From: a virus
Virus record (IMG/VR): IMGVR_UViG_3300042691_030245
Span: 1 to 52,269 of that record
Reading direction: 5' to 3' (one strand)
Length of the DNA: 52,269 nucleotides
The position numbers and the translations under genes are program-made. The notes below the pieces were generated by a model. It was not told the DNA's origin. It was given only the letters and a program-made list of their open reading frames with translations, and ran no database searches. Position 1 is the first letter of the stretch, and every line of letters begins with the position of its first letter. This document shows positions 1 through 7,680 of the stretch, in pieces.

Positions 1-31
1 CTCTCTCTTTCCCCTTGCGGGAGTTAAATTG
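1..31 (-). repeat. Intergenic ribosome-binding cassette, copy 1
   Basis: About 31 bases here match 222-252 with one difference. On the minus strand each copy carries the stop codon of one gene followed by a purine-rich GGGGAAAGAGAGAG ribosome-binding site. A second pair of 20-base spacers (51545-51564 and 51721-51740) is built on the same plan. They appear to be duplicated translation-initiation spacers in the leftward early operon. Confidence 0.7.
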
Positions 32-69
32 CTGGCGTGAACTTTTCGACGTTTTTAACTTGCCAATTC
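1..69. repeat. Terminal direct repeat marking a circular contig
   Basis: Bases 1-69 are identical to 52201-52269. The repeat includes about 40 bases of unique coding sequence (the 3' end of the gene at 24-215), so it is not just the short ribosome-binding-site repeat that begins it. The simplest reading is an assembly overlap of a circular or circularly permuted genome of 52,200 bp. A true short terminal repeat is less likely because it would lie inside an operon. Confidence 0.9.
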
Positions 70-215
70 ATGGAACGGGCAAAAAGCTTGTAGTTTGCTA
101 TCCCTGTTTCACTATCATTGTAGTAGTAAACATTCTCAAAAGCTTTTTTCAATACGTTTGAGTAGCTATGGAAAGTTACTTTAAGAAGCTTCTTTTTCTC
201 ATCTAATGTTTCCAT
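24..215 (-). CDS. Hypothetical early protein, 63 aa
   Basis: Not recognised. It begins METLDEKKK and is rich in Tyr, Asn and Lys. The short spacer upstream on the minus strand carries a strong purine-rich ribosome-binding site. It lies between two other small leftward genes and, through the circular join, is followed by the rest of the early operon. Expression with early genes is inferred from position only. Confidence 0.65.
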   Translation of the reverse strand: METLDEKKKLLKVTFHSYSNVLKKAFENVYYYNDSETGIANYKLFARSMNWQVKNVEKFTPAI

Positions 216-221
216 CTTTCC

Positions 222-252
222 CTCTCTCTTTCCCCTTGCGGGTGTTAAATTG
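222..252 (-). repeat. Intergenic ribosome-binding cassette, copy 2
   Basis: Near-identical to 1-31 (one base differs). It contains the stop of the 85-residue gene and the Shine-Dalgarno site of the 63-residue gene that follows on the minus strand. Confidence 0.7.
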
Positions 253-502
253 TATTAAATTCGTAGGCTTTGCAATATCCTTTAACATAACTAGGATTAT
301 AATGTTTTTTTGCGAATCCTTTTTTTTCATCTAGAATTGAGATTAAATTGCCGTCATTATCCCACTTTCTAGGTCTTGAGTTTTCAATGTCTGATCTTGC
401 ATCCCAGTAACCATAGTTAAACGTTCGGCAAAAAACGCAATCAAAGTCTTTTCCTTCTGCTAAGCATTTTTTCGTATGTCTTAAATTTTTGGCTACTTTC
501 AT
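245..502 (-). CDS. Hypothetical early protein with CxxC, 85 aa
   Basis: Not recognised. Basic N-terminus, then a DCVFCRTF segment (CxxC at about residues 22-25) and one later Cys, too few for a full zinc ribbon. A very good ribosome-binding site (GAGGGGGAA) sits a few bases before the ATG. It is among the first genes of the leftward block after the divergent control region. Confidence 0.7.
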   Translation of the reverse strand: MKVAKNLRHTKKCLAEGKDFDCVFCRTFNYGYWDARSDIENSRPRKWDNDGNLISILDEKKGFAKKHYNPSYVKGYCKAYEFNTI

Positions 503-554
503 CTTTTCCCCCTCTGGTTTACTTGCTGATTAACTGTCCCCTTATCTACATTAA

Positions 555-580
555 GCATATCATATATGTATATCATATGC
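555..580. promoter_or_regulatory. Near-perfect palindrome with overlapping leftward promoter: candidate early operator
   Basis: The two 13-base halves match in inverted orientation at 11 of 13 positions. On the minus strand a TTGCAT hexamer at the edge of the palindrome is followed 17 bases later by TATGCT, a plausible sigma70 promoter firing into the gene at 245-502. A palindrome on a promoter in a divergent control region is the usual architecture of a repressor or autoregulator site. Binding and promoter activity are inferred. Confidence 0.45.
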
Positions 581-595
581 AAGTAAAAAAAGAGA

Positions 596-730
596 TTATT
601 TTTTTGGCTTATTCCAATAAGGCGAACGGCATTTAGCACAGGTTCTAATATCTGAAACTCTTGGCACCCAAGCATGTCCGCATCGTTCGCATTTCACTGT
701 GGCTAATTCAATTAGTTTCTTCATACCCAT
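596..730 (-). CDS. Small zinc-ribbon protein, 44 aa
   Basis: Minus-strand frame from an ATG at 728-730 to a TAA at 596-598. The product begins MGMKKLIELA and has two cysteine pairs, CERC (about residues 14-17) and CAKC (about 32-35), with an HAW segment between them: a compact zinc-ribbon pattern. No strong ribosome-binding site is visible, and a second ATG two codons in is possible. The regular metal-knuckle spacing makes chance unlikely. Probably a small nucleic-acid or protein-binding early protein. Confidence 0.55.
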   Translation of the reverse strand: MGMKKLIELATVKCERCGHAWVPRVSDIRTCAKCRSPYWNKPKK

Positions 731-832
731 ATTATCGGATATGAATATCAAAAAGTAAAGGATTATTTTTATTTATTTTTTAGAATATTTAAGTTTTTAT
801 TCTCAAAAGCCTAGATACCCCTAAAACGGCTG

Positions 833-838
833 TATAAT
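833..838 (+). promoter_or_regulatory. Candidate -10 (TATAAT) of a rightward promoter
   Basis: A perfect TATAAT lies in the divergent region, pointing toward the terminase and virion block. The -35 region is weak, so it may need an activator or be a late promoter. If used, the transcript would have a leader of about 440 bases before the terminase start. Confidence 0.4.
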
Positions 839-1284
839 AGGGCTATGGGTTCCCTGTAATCCGCTTATATATCTATAGAGTAGACGATCGGGCAAGCAAT
901 CGGGCATGAGACCGCAGAACAAGAGGAACAAGAGGCGGAAGCATAATACGATACACATCAACACAAGAGAGTAAACGCAAATATTATAGGACGTTGGTAA
1001 TAAGCTGTGTAAAACTAGCCTATAAGATTACCTATATATAATATATAGAATAATAATAAGTCGAATGGATGAGGCTGTACCTGTTGGATTAGGGTGGTAA
1101 GGGTTTGGTTAAGTTTATACATCATTACCAGTACTTGAGCTAGGGTGAGAGGCTGTGTAACTGCTGATGTGGCAACTGGTTGCGGATGGATGGCGGTCGT
1201 AACAGCACCCCCTCCCAGGAAGGGGCTTGAGAGATATTATAGGACGTTTAGCCTGGCGCATGAGAGCCAGAGAAAGAGGTAGAA
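839..1284 (+). other. Long gene-free leader of the virion operon with repeats and hairpins
   Basis: No convincing gene lies here. The stretch holds a 15-base direct repeat (981-995 and 1234-1248), tandem atcgggca copies (887-894 and 899-906), repeated GAGGCTGT-type words (near 1070 and 1150), a GC-rich hairpin (1209-1213 with 1221-1225) and a second hairpin just before the terminase start (1253-1257 with 1266-1270). Possible roles are a packaging site next to the terminase, a structured leader, or protein-binding sites. None can be assigned from sequence alone. Confidence 0.4.
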
Positions 1285-2736
1285 GTGGATGTTTTGAAGG
1301 CGGAAGATGCGTTGATACAAGACGCTCTAGCTCAGTTAGAAGAGCTTGATCTTGTTAGGGAGTCTAGGAAGCGGACACGTGGGATGGATTACTACGTGCC
1401 GAACAAGATGCAGTATGAGGCGCACCGCTGTCTAGCCAGAACAATCCTCTATTGCGGTGGGAATCGGGCTGGAAAAACTACCTGGGGAGCGATGGAGTTG
1501 TCCTACCACATGACGTTGCAGTATCCCGCCTGGTATCCGCATGAGAAGAGATTCAAGAGACCGATTAAGGCGGTAGTATCAGGTACCTCCTTCGCAATAG
1601 TAAGCCGAGTAATCGAGCCCAAGTTGCTATCATTCCTTCCTAAGGATTTCTACACGATCAAGAGAACGGCTCAAGGCTACCTTTCCAGAATAATAGGCAA
1701 TAATGGCTCAGTTTGCGACATCTTAACCTCAGAGATGGATGATATGATGTACGAATCAGCTGACTGGGATTTCGCATGGATGGATGAACCTCAGCAGAAG
1801 AGGAAATGGCAGGGAATTCAGCGTGGTCTTGTTGACCGAAAAGGAAGAGAAATCATCTCCTTCACGCCCCTCACAGAGCCGTGGATGAAGGATGATCTCG
1901 TAGACAAGGCGGATGGAAAGAGAATCGCACTATTCCAGGTCAATATCCGAGACAATAAGACCACAATGGATGGATCCGAGATCTTGAACGAGGAGGCAAT
2001 CCAAGAATTCGAGGACACGCTACCTGATGATGTAAAAGAGACCCGCATTGAAGGCAAATTCTTCCATCTTAAAGGCGTGGTTTACAAGGAATTCGGGGAA
2101 GCGCACATGAAAGAGTTTGTATACGAGTATCCTCTCCCCGTAATAGCGGTACTTGATCCTCATGACAGAGTACCGCACCACGTAATCTGGGCATACATCG
2201 ACCGAGATGACTCAATCTACGTGGATTATGAGTACGAGAAACACATTGAGCTAGATGATCTCGCAAGGCAAATAGTTGCGATAGAAAAAGAGCGAGGCTA
2301 CCGAGTTGTTAAGAGAATAATAGACCCCAATTTCGGAAGAAAACCCTCAAAAGTTGGAACAAACTACACCGTAATCAACGAACTGGCGAAACATGGCTGT
2401 CCATTCTACGAAGGGCAAGACAACATCGATCTTGGACACATGGTAGTCAGGGATTATCTGCACTATAACCGCAGAAAACCTCTCGGAGCCATGAACACAC
2501 CCAAGATATTTTTCTCAAAAGAAAGAACCCCAAAAACAATCGCTTCAATGCGGAATCTCCAGTACGAAGAATGGATGGGCAAGACGGCTGGCGAGAAAGA
2601 CGCAAAAGAAGTAGAAAAGGATAAAGAAAATCATGGAGCAGACTGCGTCAGATACCTTTGCATCGGAAGACCCAAATTCAGGTTCCTCGGTCAAACGAAA
2701 AGGGAGACCCAAGAACCTGACGGGCCAGCCTATTGA
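1285..2736 (+). CDS. terL: Terminase large subunit
   Basis: Packaging motor and nuclease that translocates DNA into the prohead through the portal. The ATPase has Walker A GGNRAGKT at residues 58-65 and Walker B WDFAWMDE at 161-168 with its acidic pair. The C-terminal nuclease half shows conserved acids at D291 (VLDPHD), D347 (RIIDPN) and D453 (HGADCVRY). At 483 residues it has the usual family length. The GTG start at 1285 follows an AGAGG ribosome-binding site by a few bases. It opens the rightward virion operon. Confidence 0.95.
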   Translation: MDVLKAEDALIQDALAQLEELDLVRESRKRTRGMDYYVPNKMQYEAHRCLARTILYCGGNRAGKTTWGAMELSYHMTLQYPAWYPHEKRFKRPIKAVVSGTSFAIVSRVIEPKLLSFLPKDFYTIKRTAQGYLSRIIGNNGSVCDILTSEMDDMMYESADWDFAWMDEPQQKRKWQGIQRGLVDRKGREIISFTPLTEPWMKDDLVDKADGKRIALFQVNIRDNKTTMDGSEILNEEAIQEFEDTLPDDVKETRIEGKFFHLKGVVYKEFGEAHMKEFVYEYPLPVIAVLDPHDRVPHHVIWAYIDRDDSIYVDYEYEKHIELDDLARQIVAIEKERGYRVVKRIIDPNFGRKPSKVGTNYTVINELAKHGCPFYEGQDNIDLGHMVVRDYLHYNRRKPLGAMNTPKIFFSKERTPKTIASMRNLQYEEWMGKTAGEKDAKEVEKDKENHGADCVRYLCIGRPKFRFLGQTKRETQEPDGPAY

Positions 2737-3226
2737 GCGGAAAGAGAACCTAACTCCAGCCGAGAAGATCCTTCTTCTTCAGCAGATAGCGATGTACAAA
2801 AGCGTAGCCGAGATAAAAGAGTGGGCAAAGGAGAAATTGGGGCGAGAAGTTCCGCAACAGACGATCTATTATCACAGAGAAGCTGAATCAAACCAGTCCA
2901 TGCTCAAGAAGTTCAGGGAAGAATTCAACCAGAACATCATCTCGATTGAGTGGTCATCTAAAAGACGCAGATTAGAAGAGCTTGGGAAAGTTTATCAAGA
3001 ATGCCGAGCGGACGGTAACCATTCTCAAGCTCTCAAGGCTCTTGCCCAAATGCAAGAAGAAGTTGAAGGAAAAAAATCTCAAGCTCTTACTCTAAACCAA
3101 TACAACTACTCCACTATGTCAGATGAAGAGATAGATCGGAAACGCCTTGAACTCATTGAGTCCATAAAAAGACACAAAATTATTAATATTTCCGCCCAAG
3201 AAAACGAGATGCTAGAAAATGGGTGA
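2633..3226 (+). CDS. Probable terminase small subunit-like DNA-binding protein
   Basis: Overlaps the 3' end of the large terminase gene by 104 bases in another frame. The N-terminus is basic (a KRKGRPKN AT-hook-like stretch at about residues 21-28). A helix-turn-helix-like segment follows (about 58-85, SVAEIKEWAKEKLG), then a charged helical half. Size (197 aa) and place between terminase and portal suit a small terminase or packaging-site recognition protein, here downstream of terL instead of upstream. Assignment rests on these features, not on a recognised family signature. A later ATG at 2792 would remove the overlap but also the basic arm. Confidence 0.6.
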   Translation: MEQTASDTFASEDPNSGSSVKRKGRPKNLTGQPIERKENLTPAEKILLLQQIAMYKSVAEIKEWAKEKLGREVPQQTIYYHREAESNQSMLKKFREEFNQNIISIEWSSKRRRLEELGKVYQECRADGNHSQALKALAQMQEEVEGKKSQALTLNQYNYSTMSDEEIDRKRLELIESIKRHKIINISAQENEMLENG

Positions 3227-3257
3227 TATAATCAAAAATAAAGAAAGAGGTGACTTT

Positions 3258-3320
3258 ATGCCATGCGGACCGAAAGATCATAAAAGAGAAGATAAAAAGA
3301 AAAAACCGAGAGGCAAATAA
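3258..3320 (+). CDS. Leader peptide-like mini-ORF before the portal gene, 20 aa
   Basis: An ATG at 3258 follows a strong AAAGAGGTG ribosome-binding site with a 5-base gap and reads a very basic 20-residue peptide (MPCGPKDHKRE...) ending at TAA 3318-3320. The portal reading frame has a TTG at 3322, one base after this stop, preceded by GAGAGG at 3308-3313. The layout suggests translational coupling of a short upstream peptide to the portal. Alternatively the portal starts at a GTG at 3250 and the mini-ORF is incidental. Confidence 0.4.
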   Translation: MPCGPKDHKREDKKKKPRGK

Positions 3321-3321
3321 C

Positions 3322-5568
3322 TTGGCCGTAGAACTCAAAGAAGAAATGCGCTCAGAGGGAGTTCCCGAACAAGTTCCTCAATCTCCAATTCAGACAAACG
3401 GAATCCAGATTCAACTCTCTCCAGAGATGGAGAAAGTTCTTGTCATGATTGTGAAAGAGGATTACGAAGCCTCTAAATCGGCAAGAGATGAGAAAGATTA
3501 CGGCATCTCGTCTAAGGGTGAGAAACTGTCATTCGAGAAATGGCTTAAGGGATTAAGAGATCTTTACAACTCACGCAGAGAAGCGAAGACCGAACCTTGG
3601 AAATTCTGTTCCAACCGATCTCTTAGAACTGCTACCTCTATTCTTGATCTTTTACATGCCCGTCTTTTACCTGCCATCGTGAATGACGAGTTCATCCGCT
3701 GGCGAGCTAACAAGATTCAAGATTACCAGAAAGTAGAAAGAATCTCAAAGCTCATGTACTGGTGGATTTGGGTGCATAACCGCATGAGAGGTTTTTTTGA
3801 TAACTGGGTAAAAACTATCCTCGGCTACGGCGACACGCTCACAGAAGCAACATGGAAAGTTGTTCCAATTGATTCTGGAGAAAGACAGAAGATTCCTATA
3901 ACTGATGAATTTAATCAGCCTATTATGAATCCTGACGGAACTCCAGCGGTTCAAGAATCAATCAACTTAACCTTCCAAGAATCCTCAGAGTCGAAGATTT
4001 ATCAGAAAGAGCAGGTATTTCTTCAGAAGGGATCGAAAGACATCCAGAGAGAACCTGTCGTAATCGAAGAGGAAATTCTTTATCGGGATCTTGAGCAAGG
4101 CGAGACGGAAGGAAAGTTCATGAATGTCTCTAACCTTCTTCGTACCATGATCCCAATAGCAAAAGAAGTAACGACTGGATTATCAGAAGAAGAAGCAGAA
4201 AGAGTTACAAGAGTTAAACTCAGGAATCATCCTGTTAAAATCCTTAAAGCCTATCTAAACTTTGACGCAGATGGAGACGGCTTCGACGAGGACATCCGAG
4301 TTTATATTTGCCCAGAATATGATCTTTATCTTGGCGGTGTTCCAACTCGCCTTCTTACGAAAAGCGGAAAACGTCCAATCAATTTCACGAAACTTGAATC
4401 ACGCATTGATCGCCCAGAAGAAAATGACGGAGAGGGAATTTTAGAGAAGATAAAAGAACTATCTGATGAGATAGATGCAATATTCAACCAATTATCGGAC
4501 TCTAATACCCTCTCCATTCTTCGCCCAGGGTTTTATGATCCAGCTGGGGATCTTGATGCGCCAGTACTAAAGATTGCGCCGAATCGTATGCAACCTGTCA
4601 CAGCTCCAAACCAGAACATTTTATTCCCGAATATCGAGATCAACACAGATCGTTTGATGAACGCAATACGGCTTGTGATGGAATTCATTGAGAGGCTGAC
4701 AGCCGCCTCATCTTATGTTCTCGGAAGGGAATCAGAAATTGTAGGGGGATCTGGAACTGCTACTCGAACAAACGCAATTATGCAATCAGCGGAGCAACGA
4801 TTCCAGTTACCAGCAGAACGTCTCAGAGATGGGGCTTCACGTGAACTAAAGAATCACCTGGACCTCCTACAACTTAATATTCCGCCTGGTTTAGAGGAGC
4901 GTATTTTCGGAGAAAAGGGAGATCCATTATTCGACAAGAATGAGCTTAGTCAGCTTGGAATCAGCGGAGAATTTGACGCATATATTCTTCCCGATCCGTC
5001 AATGGGTTCCGCCCAAACGGAACGTGATCTTTCTTCAATGCTTTATTCGGTCATGCTTCAGAATCCGATTGTCGCATCTGATCCAGTAAAGATTTATAAG
5101 TTTACGGCAGATGTGTTGAGAGCCAATAAAAAGGATCCAAAATTCTATCTTGGACCCGAACCTAAAGATGACATGTTTGACGAGCCAGAAGATGAGAACA
5201 CGCTTATTCTTCAAGGTCAGTTTCAGAAAGTAAGAGCGCAACTTACAGAGAACCACATCTATCACATTAAGAAACATCAGGACTTATTGATGTCTCCAGA
5301 GATGAAACTTCTTCCCCCGAACTTGCAACAAGAGATACTTCAGTATACTCAACTTCATATCCAAGAACATCAACAGATGCTTTCCCAAATGATGAGCATG
5401 ACAACATTGGGAAAAGGAGGAAAACAAAATGGAGGAGAATCGGGAGGAGATTCAGAGAACTCTCAAGGAGCTATCAATCAGCCCCTCATGGAGAATGTAC
5501 CTGGCCCACTTGGAGAAGCAATGGACACGAAAAGAAAAGGAGAAGAGCAAAGCACTCCGAATCAATAA
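3322..5568 (+). CDS. Portal protein (head-to-tail connector ring)
   Basis: Forms the dodecameric ring at the capsid vertex through which DNA passes. About 748 residues, close to P22-type portals (about 725). It has the expected central region of alternating helices and acidic loops, a long C-terminal Gln/His-rich helical stretch (barrel-like) and a low-complexity Gly/Ser tail. TTG at 3322 has a good ribosome-binding site (GAGAGG, 8 bases upstream). A GTG at 3250 in the same frame would add 24 basic residues. The tail overlaps the next gene by 140 bases. Confidence 0.85.
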   Translation: MAVELKEEMRSEGVPEQVPQSPIQTNGIQIQLSPEMEKVLVMIVKEDYEASKSARDEKDYGISSKGEKLSFEKWLKGLRDLYNSRREAKTEPWKFCSNRSLRTATSILDLLHARLLPAIVNDEFIRWRANKIQDYQKVERISKLMYWWIWVHNRMRGFFDNWVKTILGYGDTLTEATWKVVPIDSGERQKIPITDEFNQPIMNPDGTPAVQESINLTFQESSESKIYQKEQVFLQKGSKDIQREPVVIEEEILYRDLEQGETEGKFMNVSNLLRTMIPIAKEVTTGLSEEEAERVTRVKLRNHPVKILKAYLNFDADGDGFDEDIRVYICPEYDLYLGGVPTRLLTKSGKRPINFTKLESRIDRPEENDGEGILEKIKELSDEIDAIFNQLSDSNTLSILRPGFYDPAGDLDAPVLKIAPNRMQPVTAPNQNILFPNIEINTDRLMNAIRLVMEFIERLTAASSYVLGRESEIVGGSGTATRTNAIMQSAEQRFQLPAERLRDGASRELKNHLDLLQLNIPPGLEERIFGEKGDPLFDKNELSQLGISGEFDAYILPDPSMGSAQTERDLSSMLYSVMLQNPIVASDPVKIYKFTADVLRANKKDPKFYLGPEPKDDMFDEPEDENTLILQGQFQKVRAQLTENHIYHIKKHQDLLMSPEMKLLPPNLQQEILQYTQLHIQEHQQMLSQMMSMTTLGKGGKQNGGESGGDSENSQGAINQPLMENVPGPLGEAMDTKRKGEEQSTPNQ

Positions 5569-5686
5569 TTCTTTTGAGGCAATGAAACAGCAGTTTGAAA
5601 TTGACGGAATAAAGTTTGCGGTAAGCGAACTTGAAAATGAAATCAAACGACTCAACTTACCTGAGTCAGAACATGGAGAATCATAA
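5429..5686 (+). CDS. Small charged helical protein overlapping the portal gene, 85 aa
   Basis: Not recognised. It starts inside the portal gene at an ATG preceded by a strong AAAGGAGG site, which argues that the 140-base overlap is real coding. The portal tail in the shared region is low-complexity Gly/Ser, as expected where one frame is less constrained. The product is Lys/Glu-rich and probably helical. Its stop is directly followed by the ATG of the scaffold-like gene. Perhaps a portal-associated or scaffold accessory protein. Confidence 0.7.
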   Translation: MEENREEIQRTLKELSISPSWRMYLAHLEKQWTRKEKEKSKALRINNSFEAMKQQFEIDGIKFAVSELENEIKRLNLPESEHGES

Positions 5687-6481
5687 ATGGAATCGCCTGA
5701 AAGGGTAGAAGAAGAAGTGATTATTGAACCGCCGTTAGCGAAGGAACAGATCGACGTTACTCCGCAACAGAAAGAGCAGCCGAAACCTGTCATTAGCAAT
5801 GATGACAAGATTGAAAAGATGCACAAGCGGATGGAATATCAAGCCCGTCAGTTTGAGCGCGCAATGAATGAGATCAAGAACTTGGCTGAGAAGATCACGA
5901 CTGTTCAGCCGAAGCAAGCTCCAGAACCTCAAGTGGAAGAAGATGAAGTTGATCGTGTAGCGCAATCAGATTGGAAAAAAGGCGTGAAGATGGTTGTTAC
6001 GCCTGAGATCGAGCGCACAGTAGAAGAGCTTCTGAATAAACGTGAGCAAGCCCGTTTAGAAGCGCAGAAAGCGCAGACAGCACAGCAAGTCCGTGAAAAG
6101 TCTATGGCAAGAGTATTGGAGGATCATCCTGAAATCGAGGATGAGGACAGCGAATTCACAAGAGTATACACCACGGTCTTGAATGAAGATCCGAACCTGC
6201 TCTCGAATCCGCTTGGTCCAGAACTCGCAATGGCTCGTGCTGAAAAGAGATTGTCAAAAAACAGTGCTACAATAAATACAGAGACAAACTCCGAAAGAGT
6301 TGCTCGTGTAAAGGCGGTTTATGCCCCGCAAGGAAAACAGCCGTCAGATTCAAAGCGTATTGTTCTTACCGCAGAGGAAAAACGCATCTGTGATGAAAAA
6401 GGAATCAATTATGCTGATTACACGAAAATGCGTGGATTAACGCAAGCCAACTTCAGAGAAGGAGTATCAGTCGATGAGTGA
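5687..6481 (+). CDS. Probable capsid scaffolding protein
   Basis: 264 residues, highly charged, Gln/Glu/Lys-rich, with predicted coiled-coil segments (about residues 40-75 and 105-150) and almost no hydrophobic core. Such proteins occupy the place between portal and capsid genes in many short-tailed phages, where they template procapsid assembly and leave before packaging. A C-terminal basic region (about 205-250) could be the capsid-binding end. Assigned from composition and position. It starts immediately after the preceding stop. Confidence 0.65.
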   Translation: MESPERVEEEVIIEPPLAKEQIDVTPQQKEQPKPVISNDDKIEKMHKRMEYQARQFERAMNEIKNLAEKITTVQPKQAPEPQVEEDEVDRVAQSDWKKGVKMVVTPEIERTVEELLNKREQARLEAQKAQTAQQVREKSMARVLEDHPEIEDEDSEFTRVYTTVLNEDPNLLSNPLGPELAMARAEKRLSKNSATINTETNSERVARVKAVYAPQGKQPSDSKRIVLTAEEKRICDEKGINYADYTKMRGLTQANFREGVSVDE

Positions 6482-7031
6482 AGATAAAAAAGTGCCTACA
6501 TTTTTAAAAGAACCACTAGAAGAAACTCCAAAAGTTACTAGCAAGAAGGAGACTCCGAGCGCATCTCCCACAGTTCTACTTTCTTCTGCGGACGCTTACG
6601 TATATGAGCGCATGAAGTCACAGCCCAAAAGCCTTGATGAAGTTGATGTTAAGGTTGAGGAGAAGATCGTCCCAGGTCAACATCGTCTGTCACTGCCAAA
6701 CGAAATCAAAGCGTTTGAGAAGAAGTACGCCTTTAAATGGATCTTTAAACGTCCGCAAGCAATCTCAGAAGCCTGTGATTTACGGGGCTGGGTTCTTGCG
6801 AACAAAACATATTTCCCAGAACTTCCGAATCATTTATTTACCGCCAATGGGTCAATCGAGCGAGGCGATTCCATCCTTGCTTTCATGCCCCAAGCGAGAG
6901 CCGAAATTTTACGCAGGAAGCCAGGAGAACTATCACGTTCAGCAATCAAAACAAGATTTGATGCCCACAAAGACGACCCGAATTATTACGTCCCAAAAGA
7001 CGAAGAAGATTCGAAGGTTGTCGGCATCTAA
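6474..7031 (+). CDS. Hypothetical virion-assembly protein, 185 aa
   Basis: Not recognised. It overlaps the scaffold gene by 8 bases, a typical coupled junction. The N-terminal 60 residues are Pro/Lys/Ser-rich and probably disordered. The C-terminal part (about 70-170) looks folded, with Trp and Phe clusters, and ends in an acidic tail. Its position between scaffold and capsid genes suggests a role in head assembly. Confidence 0.65.
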   Translation: MSEDKKVPTFLKEPLEETPKVTSKKETPSASPTVLLSSADAYVYERMKSQPKSLDEVDVKVEEKIVPGQHRLSLPNEIKAFEKKYAFKWIFKRPQAISEACDLRGWVLANKTYFPELPNHLFTANGSIERGDSILAFMPQARAEILRRKPGELSRSAIKTRFDAHKDDPNYYVPKDEEDSKVVGI

Positions 7032-7046
7032 ATAGGAGATTAAACA

Positions 7047-7664
7047 ATGGCTAATGATGATGCAATCTCAGCCAGAGGCGGTCTCGTTCCTGTAAACTTT
7101 CCGTTTGGAAATATTAAAAAGAATGTTTATAGGCTTACGACTTCCGCAACTGCGGCTGTTTTTTTTGGACAACCGATGGACCTTGATGCTAATGGTCGTG
7201 TCGTACCAGCTGGTATGGCGGCTAATAGCAACACGATTCTTGGTTCAGTAATTGGATTTTTAGATTTAAACAAAGCTGGATTACCGAGTGCTATGACATC
7301 TCTTTCTCAGGGTTCTTATTTACCTGCGAATACGGATGCTAACGTGATTATCTCAGATGATCCTGACCAAGAATATTACATTCAAGAAGATACGGGCGGT
7401 TCAGCTCTTGTTGAAGGAAATATCGGCAACACAGCTTTGATTACGTATCGCACTTCAAGCGGTTCCACAACCACTGGTTGGTGTACAGCCGAACTTGACC
7501 GTTCAACCATCGGTACGGCAACTGGAAACAACCTTGTGGTTATTGGGCTTCAGGATTATATCAATTCTGACGGCACGACAAATAGTTGGGGCAATTATGC
7601 GAAGCTTCGTGTGAAGCTCGTTGCTCCGAGACTTGGCCAACACGCCTTATCAGCGGCTATCTAA
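7047..7664 (+). CDS. Probable head decoration or minor capsid protein, 205 aa
   Basis: Beta-rich, Gly/Ala/Thr-rich protein just before the major capsid gene. N-terminal residues MANDDAISARGGLVPVNFP resemble the flexible arm common in small capsid-associated proteins, and the rest lacks helices and charged clusters. A GGAGATT ribosome-binding site precedes the ATG. The order decoration-then-capsid is common in tailed phages. No specific family was recognised. Confidence 0.6.
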   Translation: MANDDAISARGGLVPVNFPFGNIKKNVYRLTTSATAAVFFGQPMDLDANGRVVPAGMAANSNTILGSVIGFLDLNKAGLPSAMTSLSQGSYLPANTDANVIISDDPDQEYYIQEDTGGSALVEGNIGNTALITYRTSSGSTTTGWCTAELDRSTIGTATGNNLVVIGLQDYINSDGTTNSWGNYAKLRVKLVAPRLGQHALSAAI

Positions 7665-7680
7665 TAGAGGAGACCAATAA

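Noticed and set aside
906-974. Very basic 22-codon frame in the terminase leader
   Set aside because: No ribosome-binding site and no supporting context; repeats in the region produce biased composition by chance.
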